Shown piece after piece: positions 16,725 to 26,035 of a stretch of 36,475 nt of DNA. How positions within the stretch are numbered: the first letter of the stretch is position 1; each line of letters starts with the position of its first letter. Position numbers and translations under genes: made by a program. Origin of the DNA: an uncultured Clostridia bacterium (GTDB taxonomy: Bacteria; Bacillota; Clostridia; Oscillospirales; Ruminococcaceae); the NCBI GenBank assembly GCA_947588805.1, contig CANPYR010000023.1, positions 1 through 36,475 on the forward strand. Reading direction: 5' to 3'. The notes under the pieces are model-generated. The model was not told the DNA's origin. It did not search any database and saw nothing but the letters and a program-made list of their open reading frames with translations.

Positions 16725-19076
16725 ATGCTTTATGCGGTAAAACCCCGCTCTTCGGAAATAACCGGAGTCAGGCGTGAAAACGATACGTTAATACTTGAAT
16801 CCGAAAATATGCTTTACGCCCTGAAGCCCGTCTCGGAGGGTATAATAAGAGCTGTGGCAACGCGTGAAAAAGCTTTTTCGGATATAGAAAAGCCGGGAGT
16901 ATGCAATAACGCCGTTTTTTCTGACTGGAAATACTCGGAAACTCAGGAAGAGATCGTTCTTGAGACCGCTGAGATAAGACTTCTGATCTGTCGCGCCACG
17001 GGTTCTTTTTCCTGGCATGATAAAACCGGAAGGCTCTTACTTTCCGAGACGGAAAAGGATCCGAAAATACTTGAAAGATACACAAAATACAGGACCGTTT
17101 CCGCAAGAACCGAGCGCGTAAAGACTGCGGACGGCGAAAAAGAAGTGGTAAGAGACGCGGAGCGAATAGAGGACGGCTGCAGCTATCACGCCACGCTTAA
17201 TTTGAAGTTTCAGGACGGCGAAGCGATCTACGGCCTTGGGCAGCATGAGGAAGGATACGGGAACCTCCGCGGGAAAACGCTTTATCTCAATCAGGCTAAC
17301 AGAAAGATAGTTATTCCATACGCGATATCTAACTTGGGCTACGGGATTCTTGTCGATACATACAGCCCGCTTATATACAGCGACGGCGAATTTTCAACCT
17401 ATATTTACTCCGAATCGGTCCCGGAGCTTGATTATTACTTCGTCTACGGTAAAGACATGGCCGGAGCGGTGAGGGGCTACAGATATCTCACCGGAAACGC
17501 TGCGATGCTTCCGAAGTGGGCTTTCGGGTATATACAGTCTCAGGAGAGATACGAGACTCAGGAGGAAATAGAGGAGATCGTAACAAAATACCGCGAAAAA
17601 GGGATAGGGATAGACTGCGCGGTCCTTGACTGGTGCTCCTGGGAGGACGGAAAGTGGGGACAGAAGTCCTTTGATAAAAAGCGCTTCCCGGATCCTGCGG
17701 GGATGGTTGAAAAGCTCCACGAGATGAACGCGCATTTCATGATCTCGGTCTGGGCGAACAGCGATCCGGGCGGGGAGAATCATGAGGAGTTCAAGAAGGC
17801 GGGACTATTCCTTCCGGGGCAGAATATATATAACGCGCTTTCCGAGGAAGGAAGAAGGATGTACTGGGATCAGCTCAGCAAAGGGCTATTCAAATACGGC
17901 GTAGACGCCTGGTGGTGCGATAACAGCGAACCGATAACTCCGGAGTGGAATCATCTTGAACGCCCGGAGCCTTCAAGGATGTACGACGAATACTGCCGCA
18001 GCGTTTCTAACCATATCCCGGACGAGTTCACTAATTCCTTCGGCTTGTATCACGCGATGGGAGTTTACGAGGGACAGAGGAAAGAGACCGAAGAAAAGAG
18101 AGTCTGCAACCTGACAAGGAGCGGATATACCGGCTCGCAGAGATACGGGACTATACTCTGGTCGGGAGATATCGCCGCGACGTGGGATACTCTTACCGAG
18201 CAGATAGCGACGGGACTTAATTTCAGCGCCGCGGGGCATCCTTACTGGACAACCGATATCGGGGCGTTCTTTGTAAAGAGAAGCGTAAACTGGTACTGGC
18301 GCGGAGATTTTGACGGTACCGTAAACGACCTCGGCTACAGGGAGCTTTTCACCCGCTGGTATCAGTGGGAAGCGTTCCTTCCGATTTTCCGCGGGCACGG
18401 CACCGACTGCAGAAGAGAGCTCTGGCTCTATGAAAACGCCGAAGACGTTAAATTCTACGACGCTATTTTAAAAGCGAACAGACTGCGCTATAAGCTTATG
18501 CCGTATATATATTCCGTCGCGGCTGACTGCTGCTTAAACGGCGCTTCGATGATAGAAAATTTGGCGTTTATAGCTCCTACGGATCCTATCGCCGTGGAGA
18601 TAAAAGATCAGTATATGTTCGGCCCCGCTATGATGATCTGTCCCGTGCATGAGCCGATGTATTACCTGCCGGGTTCGGTAAAAACCGACCGTGAAAAGAC
18701 AAGGCGGGTATATCTTCCCGAAACGCCGGGAGGGTGGTATGCTTTTGAGAGCGGGGAGCATTATAACGGCGGACAGTGGATAACCGTCCCCGCGCCTATA
18801 GATACCGTACCCGTTTTCGTAAGGGCGGGATCGGTTATACCCATGGCGAAGCACGCGCTTTCGGTAGGCGAACAGGATCCCGGGATAACCGTCGGAAAAT
18901 ATCCCGGAGCTGACGGAAAATTCGTGCTCTATGAAGACAGCGGCGACGGGTACGGATATGAAAAAGGGGAGTACCGCTTGACCGAGATCGTTTATGACAA
19001 CAGTACCGGAAACTTAGAATACAAAGTCATTCACGATACGGAATGCGATTTTAAAAAGTACGTTCCGGAAATATAA
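16725..19076 (+). CDS. Glycoside hydrolase family 31 (alpha-xylosidase or alpha-glucosidase type)
   Basis: This 783-residue GH31 enzyme probably removes terminal alpha-linked sugars from plant oligosaccharides. The N-terminal beta-sandwich contains GLGQHEEGYGNLRGKTLYLN. The catalytic barrel contains the nucleophile Asp399 in DAWWCDNSEP and the acid/base Asp482 in LWSGDIAATWDTL, followed by the family-typical TTDIGAFF, FTRWYQWEAFLPIFRGHG and LPGSVKTDREKTRRVYLP. No signal peptide is visible, so it acts in the cytoplasm on imported substrate. ATG 16725 is chosen because AGGTGA lies five bases upstream; GTG 16716 is the alternative. The neighbours suggest xylose- or arabinose-bearing substrates, but sequence alone does not separate alpha-xylosidase from alpha-glucosidase. 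Confidence 0.92.
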   Translation: MLYAVKPRSSEITGVRRENDTLILESENMLYALKPVSEGIIRAVATREKAFSDIEKPGVCNNAVFSDWKYSETQEEIVLETAEIRLLICRATGSFSWHDKTGRLLLSETEKDPKILERYTKYRTVSARTERVKTADGEKEVVRDAERIEDGCSYHATLNLKFQDGEAIYGLGQHEEGYGNLRGKTLYLNQANRKIVIPYAISNLGYGILVDTYSPLIYSDGEFSTYIYSESVPELDYYFVYGKDMAGAVRGYRYLTGNAAMLPKWAFGYIQSQERYETQEEIEEIVTKYREKGIGIDCAVLDWCSWEDGKWGQKSFDKKRFPDPAGMVEKLHEMNAHFMISVWANSDPGGENHEEFKKAGLFLPGQNIYNALSEEGRRMYWDQLSKGLFKYGVDAWWCDNSEPITPEWNHLERPEPSRMYDEYCRSVSNHIPDEFTNSFGLYHAMGVYEGQRKETEEKRVCNLTRSGYTGSQRYGTILWSGDIAATWDTLTEQIATGLNFSAAGHPYWTTDIGAFFVKRSVNWYWRGDFDGTVNDLGYRELFTRWYQWEAFLPIFRGHGTDCRRELWLYENAEDVKFYDAILKANRLRYKLMPYIYSVAADCCLNGASMIENLAFIAPTDPIAVEIKDQYMFGPAMMICPVHEPMYYLPGSVKTDREKTRRVYLPETPGGWYAFESGEHYNGGQWITVPAPIDTVPVFVRAGSVIPMAKHALSVGEQDPGITVGKYPGADGKFVLYEDSGDGYGYEKGEYRLTEIVYDNSTGNLEYKVIHDTECDFKKYVPEI

Positions 19077-19111
19077 ACCATGACGCAAGAAGCGTCGGAA
19101 AGGATTCAGAA

Positions 19112-20503
19112 ATGAAAAAACAGGCATTTAATCCCTATCTTCCGTCCTGGGAATACATCCCCGACGGCGAACCCTATGTATTCGGCGACAGAGTATATGT
19201 ATACGGCTCGCACGATCTCTCAAACGGCTGGGTATTCTGTCTTGGAGACTATGTATGCTGGTCCGCGCCGATAGACGACCTCGGAAACTGGAGATATGAA
19301 GGAGTCATATATCCCAAAACTTCCGACCCCCTGAACCGCGACGGGAGGATGTGCCTTTACGCCCCCGACGTGACGGTAGGCCCCGACGGGAGATATTATT
19401 TATACTATGTTCTTGATAAGGTTTCGGTGGTATCGGTCGCGGTATGCGATACGCCGGCGGGTAAATACGAATTTTACGGATATGTTCACTATCCCGACGG
19501 GACGCGTCTCGGCGACAGGCCCGGAGACGAGCCGCAGTTCGACCCCGGAGTTATAACCGAGGGAGACGTGACGTATCTCTACACGGGCTTCTGCGGGCGC
19601 GGAGACAGATCGAGAACCGGCGCTCAGGCGACCGTTCTTGAGAGCGATATGCTCACCGTCAAAGAAGCACCGGTTATAATCGCCCCGGGATGCATGTACT
19701 CCGAGGGAACAGGCTTTGAGGGGCATGCGTTCTTCGAGGCTCCGTCTATCAGAAAGATCGGGGATACATACTACTTCGTTTATTCCTCCGAGGTGATGCA
19801 CGAGCTCTGCTACGCGACATCAAAGAAGCCGCGCGAGGGATTTAAGTACGGCGGCGTTATCGTCTCGAACGGCGATATCGGGATATCTTCCTACAAGCCG
19901 GCCGGAAAGGTCATGTCTAATATCGGAAACAATCACGGCTCTATCGTTGAAATAAACGGCGAGTGGTATATATTCTATCACCGCCAGACAAACGGGACTT
20001 GGTTCTCGCGCCAGGGCTGCGCGGAAAAGATAGAGGTTCTTCCAGACGGAAGGATCCCGCAGGTCGAGATCACTTCCTGCGGACTTAACGGGGGACCCTT
20101 GAAGGGCGAGGGAGAATATCCCGCGTACCTTGCTTGCCATATCTTCAGCGGCTCCGAGGACAGGCGCGCCCCGAATGCGAAGATAGTTCAGGACGGCGGC
20201 GACGGAGATGAAAACGAGGGGTATATCACCGGCATATACGACGGAATTACCGCAGGGTTCAGATATTTCGACTGCAAGGGGATAAAGGAGATCGGAGTGA
20301 CCGTGAGAGGATACTGCGGCGGCGAATTTAATATCAAAACCGCATGGGACGGAAAGGTCCTTGCGACGGTAAAGGTGATAAGCGCGAATATTTGGCAGGA
20401 ATTCAAGTCGCCGATAGATATCCCGGACGGCGTGAACGGAATCTATCTTGAATACAAGGGCGGCGGCAACCCGCAGCTCAAATCGTTCACGCTTTATAAA
20501 TAA
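19112..20503 (+). CDS. Glycoside hydrolase family 43 (beta-xylosidase/arabinofuranosidase type)
   Basis: This 463-residue enzyme carries a five-bladed propeller with the GH43 residues in order: the general base Asp18 in SWEYIPDGEP, a conserved Asp86 in YAPDVTVGPDGRYYLYY, the modulator Asp144 in QFDPGV, and the acid Glu209 in FFEAPSIRK. NNHGS is near residue 275. The last 130 residues (from about 330) form a separate beta-rich domain resembling a family 6-type carbohydrate-binding module. There is no signal peptide. It starts 35 bases after the GH31 gene behind AAAGGA and is probably co-transcribed with it. Xylosidase versus arabinofuranosidase activity cannot be decided from the sequence, though the nearby araD makes an arabinose-releasing role attractive. 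Confidence 0.9.
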   Translation: MKKQAFNPYLPSWEYIPDGEPYVFGDRVYVYGSHDLSNGWVFCLGDYVCWSAPIDDLGNWRYEGVIYPKTSDPLNRDGRMCLYAPDVTVGPDGRYYLYYVLDKVSVVSVAVCDTPAGKYEFYGYVHYPDGTRLGDRPGDEPQFDPGVITEGDVTYLYTGFCGRGDRSRTGAQATVLESDMLTVKEAPVIIAPGCMYSEGTGFEGHAFFEAPSIRKIGDTYYFVYSSEVMHELCYATSKKPREGFKYGGVIVSNGDIGISSYKPAGKVMSNIGNNHGSIVEINGEWYIFYHRQTNGTWFSRQGCAEKIEVLPDGRIPQVEITSCGLNGGPLKGEGEYPAYLACHIFSGSEDRRAPNAKIVQDGGDGDENEGYITGIYDGITAGFRYFDCKGIKEIGVTVRGYCGGEFNIKTAWDGKVLATVKVISANIWQEFKSPIDIPDGVNGIYLEYKGGGNPQLKSFTLYK

Positions 20504-20549
20504 GTTTAATAAATAATTTATATAATTTTAAAACGAGAGGAGAATATCA

Positions 20550-22055
20550 ATGTTAAGAATCGCAAAAACCGAAAACGGTCTGGTGCGCGGCATAGAAGCC
20601 GCCGACCCGAGGATCACCGCATTCAAGGGGATACCCTTCGCGGCCCCGCCTGTAGGCAAAAACCGCTGGAGAGCTCCGCAGCCTGCGGAAAACTGGGAGG
20701 GAGTTCGCGAATGCTACCGCTTCGCCCCGATCTCCGTACAGGATACCCCCGGTCTCGGAACCGATATCTACTGCCGCGAGTGGCACGTGGACCCCGATAT
20801 CGCGATGGGGGAGGACTGCCTTTATCTGAACGTCTGGACCCCAGCTAAGACCGCGGACGAGAAGCTTCCGGTGTACGTATGGTTCTTCGGCGGCGGGCTT
20901 CAGTGGGGATATCCCGCCGAGATGGAATTCGACGGCGAAAGACTCGCAAGGCGCGGGATAGTGGTAGTATCCGTGAACTACAGACTTAACGTTTTCGGGT
21001 TCATGGCGCACCCCGAGCTCACCAAGGCTCAGCCCGACGCTCCGACGAATTTCGGAAGCCTTGATCAGCAAGCGGGACTTCGCTGGGTGAAGAGAAATAT
21101 CGCGGCGTTCGGCGGCGATCCCGACGAAGTGACCATAGGCGGCCAGTCCGCAGGCGGCGGCAGCGTTATGAGTCAGCTCGCGTGCAAGGAAAATAAGGGA
21201 CTTTTCAAACGCGCTATAATCATGTCCGGAATGATAAAGAGCCCCTATATGCCCGGCGGCATCGGCACCCCGAACACCCTTGAAAACGCCGAGAAGACGG
21301 GCGAGGAGTTCGTGAAGTTCATGGGATGCAAATCCGTCGATGAAGCAAGAGAGATTGACGCTAAGACGGTTCTTTCAAAGTATAACGAATTCACCCACAG
21401 CCACGGCCGTTTCTTCACCGTTCAGGACAACGTATTTTCGACCGGAGAGCCGTATAAGCAGATACTTTCCGGGGACTGCGTAGACGCAGCGATAATGGCT
21501 GGAAATACCGGAGACGAGTTCCCGAGCTTTATCATGGCGCAGTCTGAGGAGGAATATAAAGAAAAAGTCAAGGAGATTTTCAAAGACAAGGCCGAGGAAT
21601 TCTTAAGCCAGCCCGAAGCGGCTTACCGCCCCGGAGCTTCGGCGAAGACCGCAGGGATCGAGCAGACCTGCAAGGCGCTCTTCAACGAGATCTCAAAGCA
21701 GGGAAGGCGCGGATATTACTACCGCTTCGAGCCCGATATCCCAGGCTGGGACAATCCCGGAACATTCCACTCGGTGGATCTTTGGTTCTTCTTCGAGACT
21801 CTGGCGAAGTGCTGGAGACCCTTCGTGGGAAGGCACTACGACCTTGCAAGACAGATGGCTGACTACCTCTGCAACTTCGTCAAGACCGGCGACCCCAACG
21901 GTACCGACCTTTGCGGATATGAGCTTCCGACATGGAAGCCGTTCTGCGACGAAACTCCGGTAGAGATGAGATTCACTTCCGACGGAGCGAAGCCCGAAAA
22001 CGAGAAGAAGACTGAATTCAACGAGATCTTAAGAGAGAAGATCTTAAAGGGATAA
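20550..22055 (+). CDS. Carboxylesterase type B (PnbA-like)
   Basis: This 501-residue alpha/beta-hydrolase starts TENGLVRGIEAADPRITAFK and continues GIPFAAPPVGKNRW, which is typical of the type B family. It has the oxyanion segment FFGGGLQWG, nucleophile Ser200 in GGQSAGGGSV, acid Glu323 in NTGDEFPSF, and His407 in FHSVDLWFFFE. No signal peptide is visible, so it is cytoplasmic. As the last gene of the locus it could remove acetyl or other ester groups from imported xylan fragments; that role is inferred from position, since the family is broad. AGAGGAGA precedes the ATG, and a terminator follows at 22067. Confidence 0.92.
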   Translation: MLRIAKTENGLVRGIEAADPRITAFKGIPFAAPPVGKNRWRAPQPAENWEGVRECYRFAPISVQDTPGLGTDIYCREWHVDPDIAMGEDCLYLNVWTPAKTADEKLPVYVWFFGGGLQWGYPAEMEFDGERLARRGIVVVSVNYRLNVFGFMAHPELTKAQPDAPTNFGSLDQQAGLRWVKRNIAAFGGDPDEVTIGGQSAGGGSVMSQLACKENKGLFKRAIIMSGMIKSPYMPGGIGTPNTLENAEKTGEEFVKFMGCKSVDEAREIDAKTVLSKYNEFTHSHGRFFTVQDNVFSTGEPYKQILSGDCVDAAIMAGNTGDEFPSFIMAQSEEEYKEKVKEIFKDKAEEFLSQPEAAYRPGASAKTAGIEQTCKALFNEISKQGRRGYYYRFEPDIPGWDNPGTFHSVDLWFFFETLAKCWRPFVGRHYDLARQMADYLCNFVKTGDPNGTDLCGYELPTWKPFCDETPVEMRFTSDGAKPENEKKTEFNEILREKILKG

Positions 22056-22066
22056 TTAAAAAAAGA

Positions 22067-22094
22067 AAAACCCTCGGTCCGACCGGGGGTTTTC
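22067..22094 (+). terminator. Terminator of the hemicellulose locus
   Basis: AAAACCCTCGGT and ACCGGGGGTTTT (22067-22078 and 22082-22093) pair around CCG, ending in a T run. Confidence 0.85.
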
Positions 22095-22104
22095 TATATA
22101 CAAC

Positions 22105-22138
22105 AAAAGCGGCATGACCGAAAGCCATGCCGCCTTTT
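22105..22138 (-). terminator. Terminator of the leftward lepA unit
   Basis: AAAAG-CGGCATG and CCATGCCG-CCTTTT form a stem of about 12 pairs with flanking A and T runs, 64 bases beyond the stop of the leftward membrane protein. It is symmetrical and could work in both directions. Confidence 0.7.
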
Positions 22139-22201
22139 AGATTTCAAAGCCGAGAAGAACGAAAATCCGGCCTCAGACGTCCTGATAACCAAAGATCCGA
22201 T

Positions 22202-23020
22202 TTATCCCCGTATGTTGATGAAGCGGAGGTAGTTTTTGTCCTCCATCGGGGTTATCGTCGAAGTTTTCCACTCTCCGTCGCCGAAAGCGTAGCTGATGGT
22301 GCTTGAATCTATCCACTTGACGTCGGGAGTTACGCCGCGCGAGGAGTGTATCGCCACGCGCTGGGAGTATCCGACTTCGACGAGGGTGAAATAGCGGTAC
22401 TGCTTGTCAAGATTGTTCGGCTCTACCACTATCATGACCTTGCCGCGAGAGTTGTCCTGAACGTCTACGATGTAATATCTGTATTCGCCGCCGGGAGAAA
22501 CGCTCATCGCGTTAAGATTATCTATCTTCGCGGCGTCATATTCCGCTAAGACCTCTGCGGGCGAATCGGCGGTGAGTCTTGTTTCGACGGAGGAGCCGCC
22601 GAAGAGCGTTCCGGCTATCATAAAGATAACAAGTCCTACCACGTATAAAAGGATATAGACGGTTCCGACGATCACTTTTGTGGATTCTCCCGCTGAGCAG
22701 GCGAAGAAGAGTATCACGCCTACGATAAGCGGGGGAAGATATATGACCGGGCGGGAGAAGTTGAAGAGTATAAGAAGAAATACCGGGAATAACAGCAGCA
22801 TGGAGATGATTCTTGTCGGCAGCATTTTTCTTGAATAGAACATAAGAATCAGGAAAAATACGCTCACGCCGATGTAGATTATCTCGAAGGTACGCTCGTT
22901 TTTAAAGCGAATCTCGTATAAAAACGTCCAGTACGAAAGAATGCCGACGAGAGCTAAGTATGCAGTCGTAAGAAGCGATATCCCGAACTGCAGCCATTTG
23001 TTTGAGAGTACAGATTTCAT
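22202..23020 (-). CDS. Hypothetical membrane protein downstream of lepA
   Basis: This 272-residue protein has five to six membrane helices in its first 145 residues (for example FGISLLTTAYLALVGILSYW and VIVGTVYILLYVVGLVIFMI). A soluble C-terminal domain follows at residues 150-272, rich in beta-type sequence (GGEYRYYIVDVQDNSRGKVM, KQYRYFTLVEVGYSQRVAIH). AGGAGG overlaps the lepA stop region 11 bases upstream, so the two genes are co-transcribed. I do not know the family. The C-terminal domain may be extracytoplasmic and bind a ligand. Confidence 0.75.
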   Translation of the reverse strand: MKSVLSNKWLQFGISLLTTAYLALVGILSYWTFLYEIRFKNERTFEIIYIGVSVFFLILMFYSRKMLPTRIISMLLLFPVFLLILFNFSRPVIYLPPLIVGVILFFACSAGESTKVIVGTVYILLYVVGLVIFMIAGTLFGGSSVETRLTADSPAEVLAEYDAAKIDNLNAMSVSPGGEYRYYIVDVQDNSRGKVMIVVEPNNLDKQYRYFTLVEVGYSQRVAIHSSRGVTPDVKWIDSSTISYAFGDGEWKTSTITPMEDKNYLRFINIRG

Positions 23021-23031
23021 AATTCGACCTC

Positions 23032-24834
23032 CTATGAATCGAGCTTCAGAACAGCCATGAAAGCTTCCTGCGGCACCTCTACAGAGCCGAGCTGTCGCAT
23101 GCGCTTCTTTCCTTCCTTCTGTTTTTCAAGAAGCTTTTTCTTTCTTGTGATATCGCCGCCGTAGCATTTAGCCAAAACGTCCTTGCGGTATGCCTTTACC
23201 GTTTCCCTCGCGATTATCTTTCCTCCGATCGCTGCCTGGATAGGCACCTCGAACATCTGGCGTGGGATATTCTCCTTGAGCTTTTCGCAGAGCTTTCTTG
23301 CGCGGTTGTAGGCGCGGTCTGCGTGAACGATAAAGCTCAGCGCGTCCACTATCTCGCCGTTTAATAAAAGATCAAGCTTTACAAGCTTTGAAGGCGCGTA
23401 CCCGAGCATCTCGTAGTCGTAGGACGCATAGCCGCGCGTCCTTGATTTTAACGTATCGAAGAAATCGTAAATTACTTCGTTGAGCGGAAGCTCGTAGTGG
23501 ATATCGACTCTCGTATCGTCGATATATTTCATGTCCCTAAACGTTCCTCTTCTCTCCTGACAGAGCTCCATGACGTTTCCGACAAATTCGGACGGCGAGA
23601 AGATATGAGCGTTGATGATAGGCTCCTCTGCGGACTGTATCTGTCCCGGATCGGGATAGTTTGTCGGGTTGTCGATATATTTAACTTCGCCGCTTGTGAG
23701 CGTGACTTTATATATGACGGAGGGCGCGGTGGTGACAAGATCAAGATTATATTCCCTCTCAAGCCGCTCCTGGATTATGTCCATATGCAAAAGCCCCAGG
23801 AATCCGCACCTGAACCCGAAACCGAGCGCCACCGAGGTCTCGGGCTCGAACGTAAGCGAAGCGTCGTTTAGTCTCAGCTTTTCAAGAGCGTCTTTAAGAT
23901 CGCCGTACTTCGCGCCGTCTGCGGGATATATCCCGGAAAACACCATAGACTGCACGTTTCTGTATCCCGGAAGAGCTTCGGCGCAGGGCCTGTCGGCGTT
24001 CGTCACGGTATCGCCGACCTTTGTATCCGAAATGCTTTTTATCGACGCTGTGATATATCCGACTTCGCCGGCTCTTAAGATCCCTGACGGTATAAGCTCG
24101 GTAGCGCCCATGAATCCGACCTCCACGGTCTGGAACACTGCCCCCGTAGCCATAAGCTTTATCAGATCTCCGGCTTTAAGAGTACCTTCTTTTACCCTGA
24201 CGTAAATAATTACGCCCTTATAGGAATCGTACACGCTGTCGAAGATAAGGCATTTGAGCGGCTCGGTATCATCGCCTTTCGGAGCTGGGATATCTGTTAT
24301 GACGCGCTCTAAGACCTCGCGGATATTTATTCCCTGCTTAGCGGATATCCGCGGAGCGTCCTGAGCCGGAAGGCCGATAACGTTTTCGATCTCCGATATA
24401 ACGTTTTCGGGATTCGCGCTCGGAAGATCTATTTTATTTATCACCGGCATAACTTCAAGATCGTGTTCTATTGCAAGATAGGTATTAGCGAGAGTCTGGG
24501 CTTCGATCCCCTGGGAAGCGTCGACGACCAGAATAGCTCCCTCGCAGGCTGCGAGCGAGCGCGAGACCTCGTAGTTAAAATCGACGTGGCCGGGAGTATC
24601 TATAAGGTTAAAGATAAATTCCTCGCCGCTAAGAGAGGTATATTTGAGACGGACAGCCCTTGCCTTTATGGTAATTCCGCGCTCGCGTTCTATGTCCATA
24701 TTGTCAAGGAGCTGCTCCTCCATGTCGCGCTTAGCGACGGTTTCGGTGAGCTCCAATATTCTGTCGGCGAGAGTAGATTTACCGTGATCGATATGAGCGA
24801 TTATGCAAAAGTTCCGGATATTTTCCCGATTCAT
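23032..24834 (-). CDS. lepA: Elongation factor 4 (LepA)
   Basis: LepA is a ribosome-binding translational GTPase that can back-translocate tRNAs and aids initiation or assembly. The 600-residue protein is full length: G1 [14 protein letters not shown] at residue 13, switch I RGITIKA, G3 DTPGHVDF, G4 NKIDL, the EF-Tu-like domain II, and the LepA-specific C-terminal domain ([49 protein letters not shown]). The start follows AGGTGA and a promoter at 24890-24918. In many Firmicutes lepA precedes hemN or grpE; here a membrane protein gene follows. Confidence 0.98.
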   Translation of the reverse strand: MNRENIRNFCIIAHIDHGKSTLADRILELTETVAKRDMEEQLLDNMDIERERGITIKARAVRLKYTSLSGEEFIFNLIDTPGHVDFNYEVSRSLAACEGAILVVDASQGIEAQTLANTYLAIEHDLEVMPVINKIDLPSANPENVISEIENVIGLPAQDAPRISAKQGINIREVLERVITDIPAPKGDDTEPLKCLIFDSVYDSYKGVIIYVRVKEGTLKAGDLIKLMATGAVFQTVEVGFMGATELIPSGILRAGEVGYITASIKSISDTKVGDTVTNADRPCAEALPGYRNVQSMVFSGIYPADGAKYGDLKDALEKLRLNDASLTFEPETSVALGFGFRCGFLGLLHMDIIQERLEREYNLDLVTTAPSVIYKVTLTSGEVKYIDNPTNYPDPGQIQSAEEPIINAHIFSPSEFVGNVMELCQERRGTFRDMKYIDDTRVDIHYELPLNEVIYDFFDTLKSRTRGYASYDYEMLGYAPSKLVKLDLLLNGEIVDALSFIVHADRAYNRARKLCEKLKENIPRQMFEVPIQAAIGGKIIARETVKAYRKDVLAKCYGGDITRKKKLLEKQKEGKKRMRQLGSVEVPQEAFMAVLKLDS

Positions 24835-24889
24835 ATTTTCACCTGCAATAAAATTCGAGTATTTTTCATGTAAAAAGCATGCTCAAATA

Positions 24890-24918
24890 ATTATAGCATA
24901 TTCCGGAAGAAAAGTAAA
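24890..24918 (-). promoter_or_regulatory. Promoter of lepA
   Basis: On the minus strand TTTACT (24913-24918) and TATAAT (24890-24895) are separated by 17 bases. The composite repeat D begins only 15 bases upstream of this -35 box. Confidence 0.7.
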
Positions 24919-24932
24919 GAGAAAATTTTGAA

Positions 24933-25035
24933 GGGGAGAAAGCCGCTCCCCGAGCCTTTATCTCGCCCTCGGCATGAAGCAGAAACTCAGCGCCGGCATA
25001 TCTGATTTCCGACCTCTGACCTCTGTCTTCTAACC
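24933..25035 (+). repeat. Composite hairpin-plus-heptad repeat, copy D
   Basis: GGGGAG and CTCCCC (24933-24938 and 24946-24951) form a hairpin, followed by GAGCCTTTATCTCGCCC, about 30 variable bases and five exact heptads at 25001-25035 (TCTGATT, TCCGACC, TCTGACC, TCTGTCT, TCTAACC). CGCG follows. The start aligns with copy B. The hairpin is not downstream of any rightward gene, so here it is part of a repeat and not a normal terminator. Confidence 0.7.
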
Positions 25036-25043
25036 GCGCTTTT
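25036..25043 (+). repeat. 8-base target duplication of the IS element
   Basis: GCGCTTTT at 25036-25043 is repeated exactly at 25951-25958, immediately outside both ends of the IS. The match extends by one C on the left, making nine bases. Eight to nine bases is normal for IS1-family insertion. Confidence 0.85.
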
Positions 25044-25950
25044 GGGAGTGTACAAACCGCCCACAATATGCTATAATATCATCGAGGTGATAAAAATGTC
25101 AAGAGTAGCAAAAATTGATGAAAACATATATTGCCCAAAATGCGGGAAACATGAACATCAGGTAAAACACGGCAAAAACAAGTCGGGATCACAAAAATAT
25201 CGTTGCAACGACTGCAACATAGACTACACGCCCGAACCGCGGCCGTGGCAGTACAGTGAGGAAGTCCGCGAGCAAGCAATCAAAACATACTATTCCGGAG
25301 TAAGCGGAAGAAAGGTAGGACTTTTGAATAATTTCAACAAATCCAACGTCTATAATTGGATAAAAAAACGAAATAAGTAATCAACAAAGTGTTGAAAACC
25401 GGTCTAAACTTTCTGAAATTTTCAAGAAATTTAATATCAAGTCGAAGCTTTATGAGCTGGACGAGCTTTACTGGTTCATAGGCAAAAAGCCTGAAACGGA
25501 AACTAAAGAGAATGCTTATTTGATGTCGATGGTTTCCCGCAAACCGCGTATTATGACGGGTCATCAAGTCGCAGAGGATAAATCTGCACGCAGGATTCAG
25601 GAGATAGTAGACAGTGCGCCATATGCAGATTACTACTGCACCGACGGGTATTTCGGGTATTTGAATGTGATCTACCCCGGAAAGCATATTTATAACTGCC
25701 ATGACAAGAGCGATACTTTCACAGTCGAAAGCGTTAATGCAGACCTACGCGACTATATACCGTTACTCAGACGCAGGAGCAGATGCTTTGCGCGGAGCAT
25801 AGAAACGCTGCGGGCAGTGGTTGACGTTTTTGTTGATGCTTATAATAAGTTTGGAATTGCAAAATTGATGTATCGTGAGAAGTATCCAAAAGGCGAATTG
25901 CCTTTCGGACTTGTTAATTTTCTTTAATGTGAGCGGAATGGGCACACCGC
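25044..25950 (+). mobile_element. IS1-family insertion sequence, about 907 bp
   Basis: The element lies between 8-base direct repeats. Its ends are imperfect inverted repeats: GGGAGTGTACAAACCGCCCACA on the left against GCGGTGTGCCCATTCCGCTCAC read inward from the right, sharing GTGT, CCGC and CACA blocks. A promoter sits in the left end (TGTACA, 17 bases, TATAAT at 25072-25077). It encodes an InsA-like zinc ribbon/HTH part and an InsB-like catalytic part in different frames. The intact target duplication shows a direct and fairly recent insertion between the composite repeat D and the MFS promoter. Confidence 0.85.
25096..25927 (+). CDS. IS1-family transposase, split by a frame change
   Basis: The first frame (25096-25380) encodes about 94 residues with an InsA-type zinc ribbon (CPKCGKHEH, then YRCNDC) and a helix-turn-helix (SGRKVGLLNNFNKSNVYNW), ending KKRNK-stop. 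The second part reads from 25379 in the +1 frame (SVENRSKLSEIFKKFNIKSK, ELDELYWFIGKK) to 25927. It carries the IS1-type catalytic segment YYCTDGYFGYLNVIYPGKHI, followed by CHDKSDTFTVESVNADLRDY. The frames would join if one A of the seven-A run at 25362-25368 were skipped. IS1 uses -1 frameshifting at A6C, but here a +1 change is needed, so this is either slippage on the A7 run or an inactivating insertion. Confidence 0.8.
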
Positions 25951-25965
25951 GCGCTTTTCTTTATG

Positions 25966-25994
25966 TTGACTTTTTCCGGTTATTGTGATACAAT
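25966..25994 (+). promoter_or_regulatory. Promoter of the MFS transporter
   Basis: TTGACT (25966-25971) and TACAAT (25989-25994) have a 17-base spacer. The promoter starts eight bases beyond the IS target duplication, so the insertion left it intact but removed whatever lay upstream. Confidence 0.8.
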
Positions 25995-26035
25995 ATAGGT
26001 AAGTTTTTCCGACTTTTCCTGAAGGGGGTAATATT

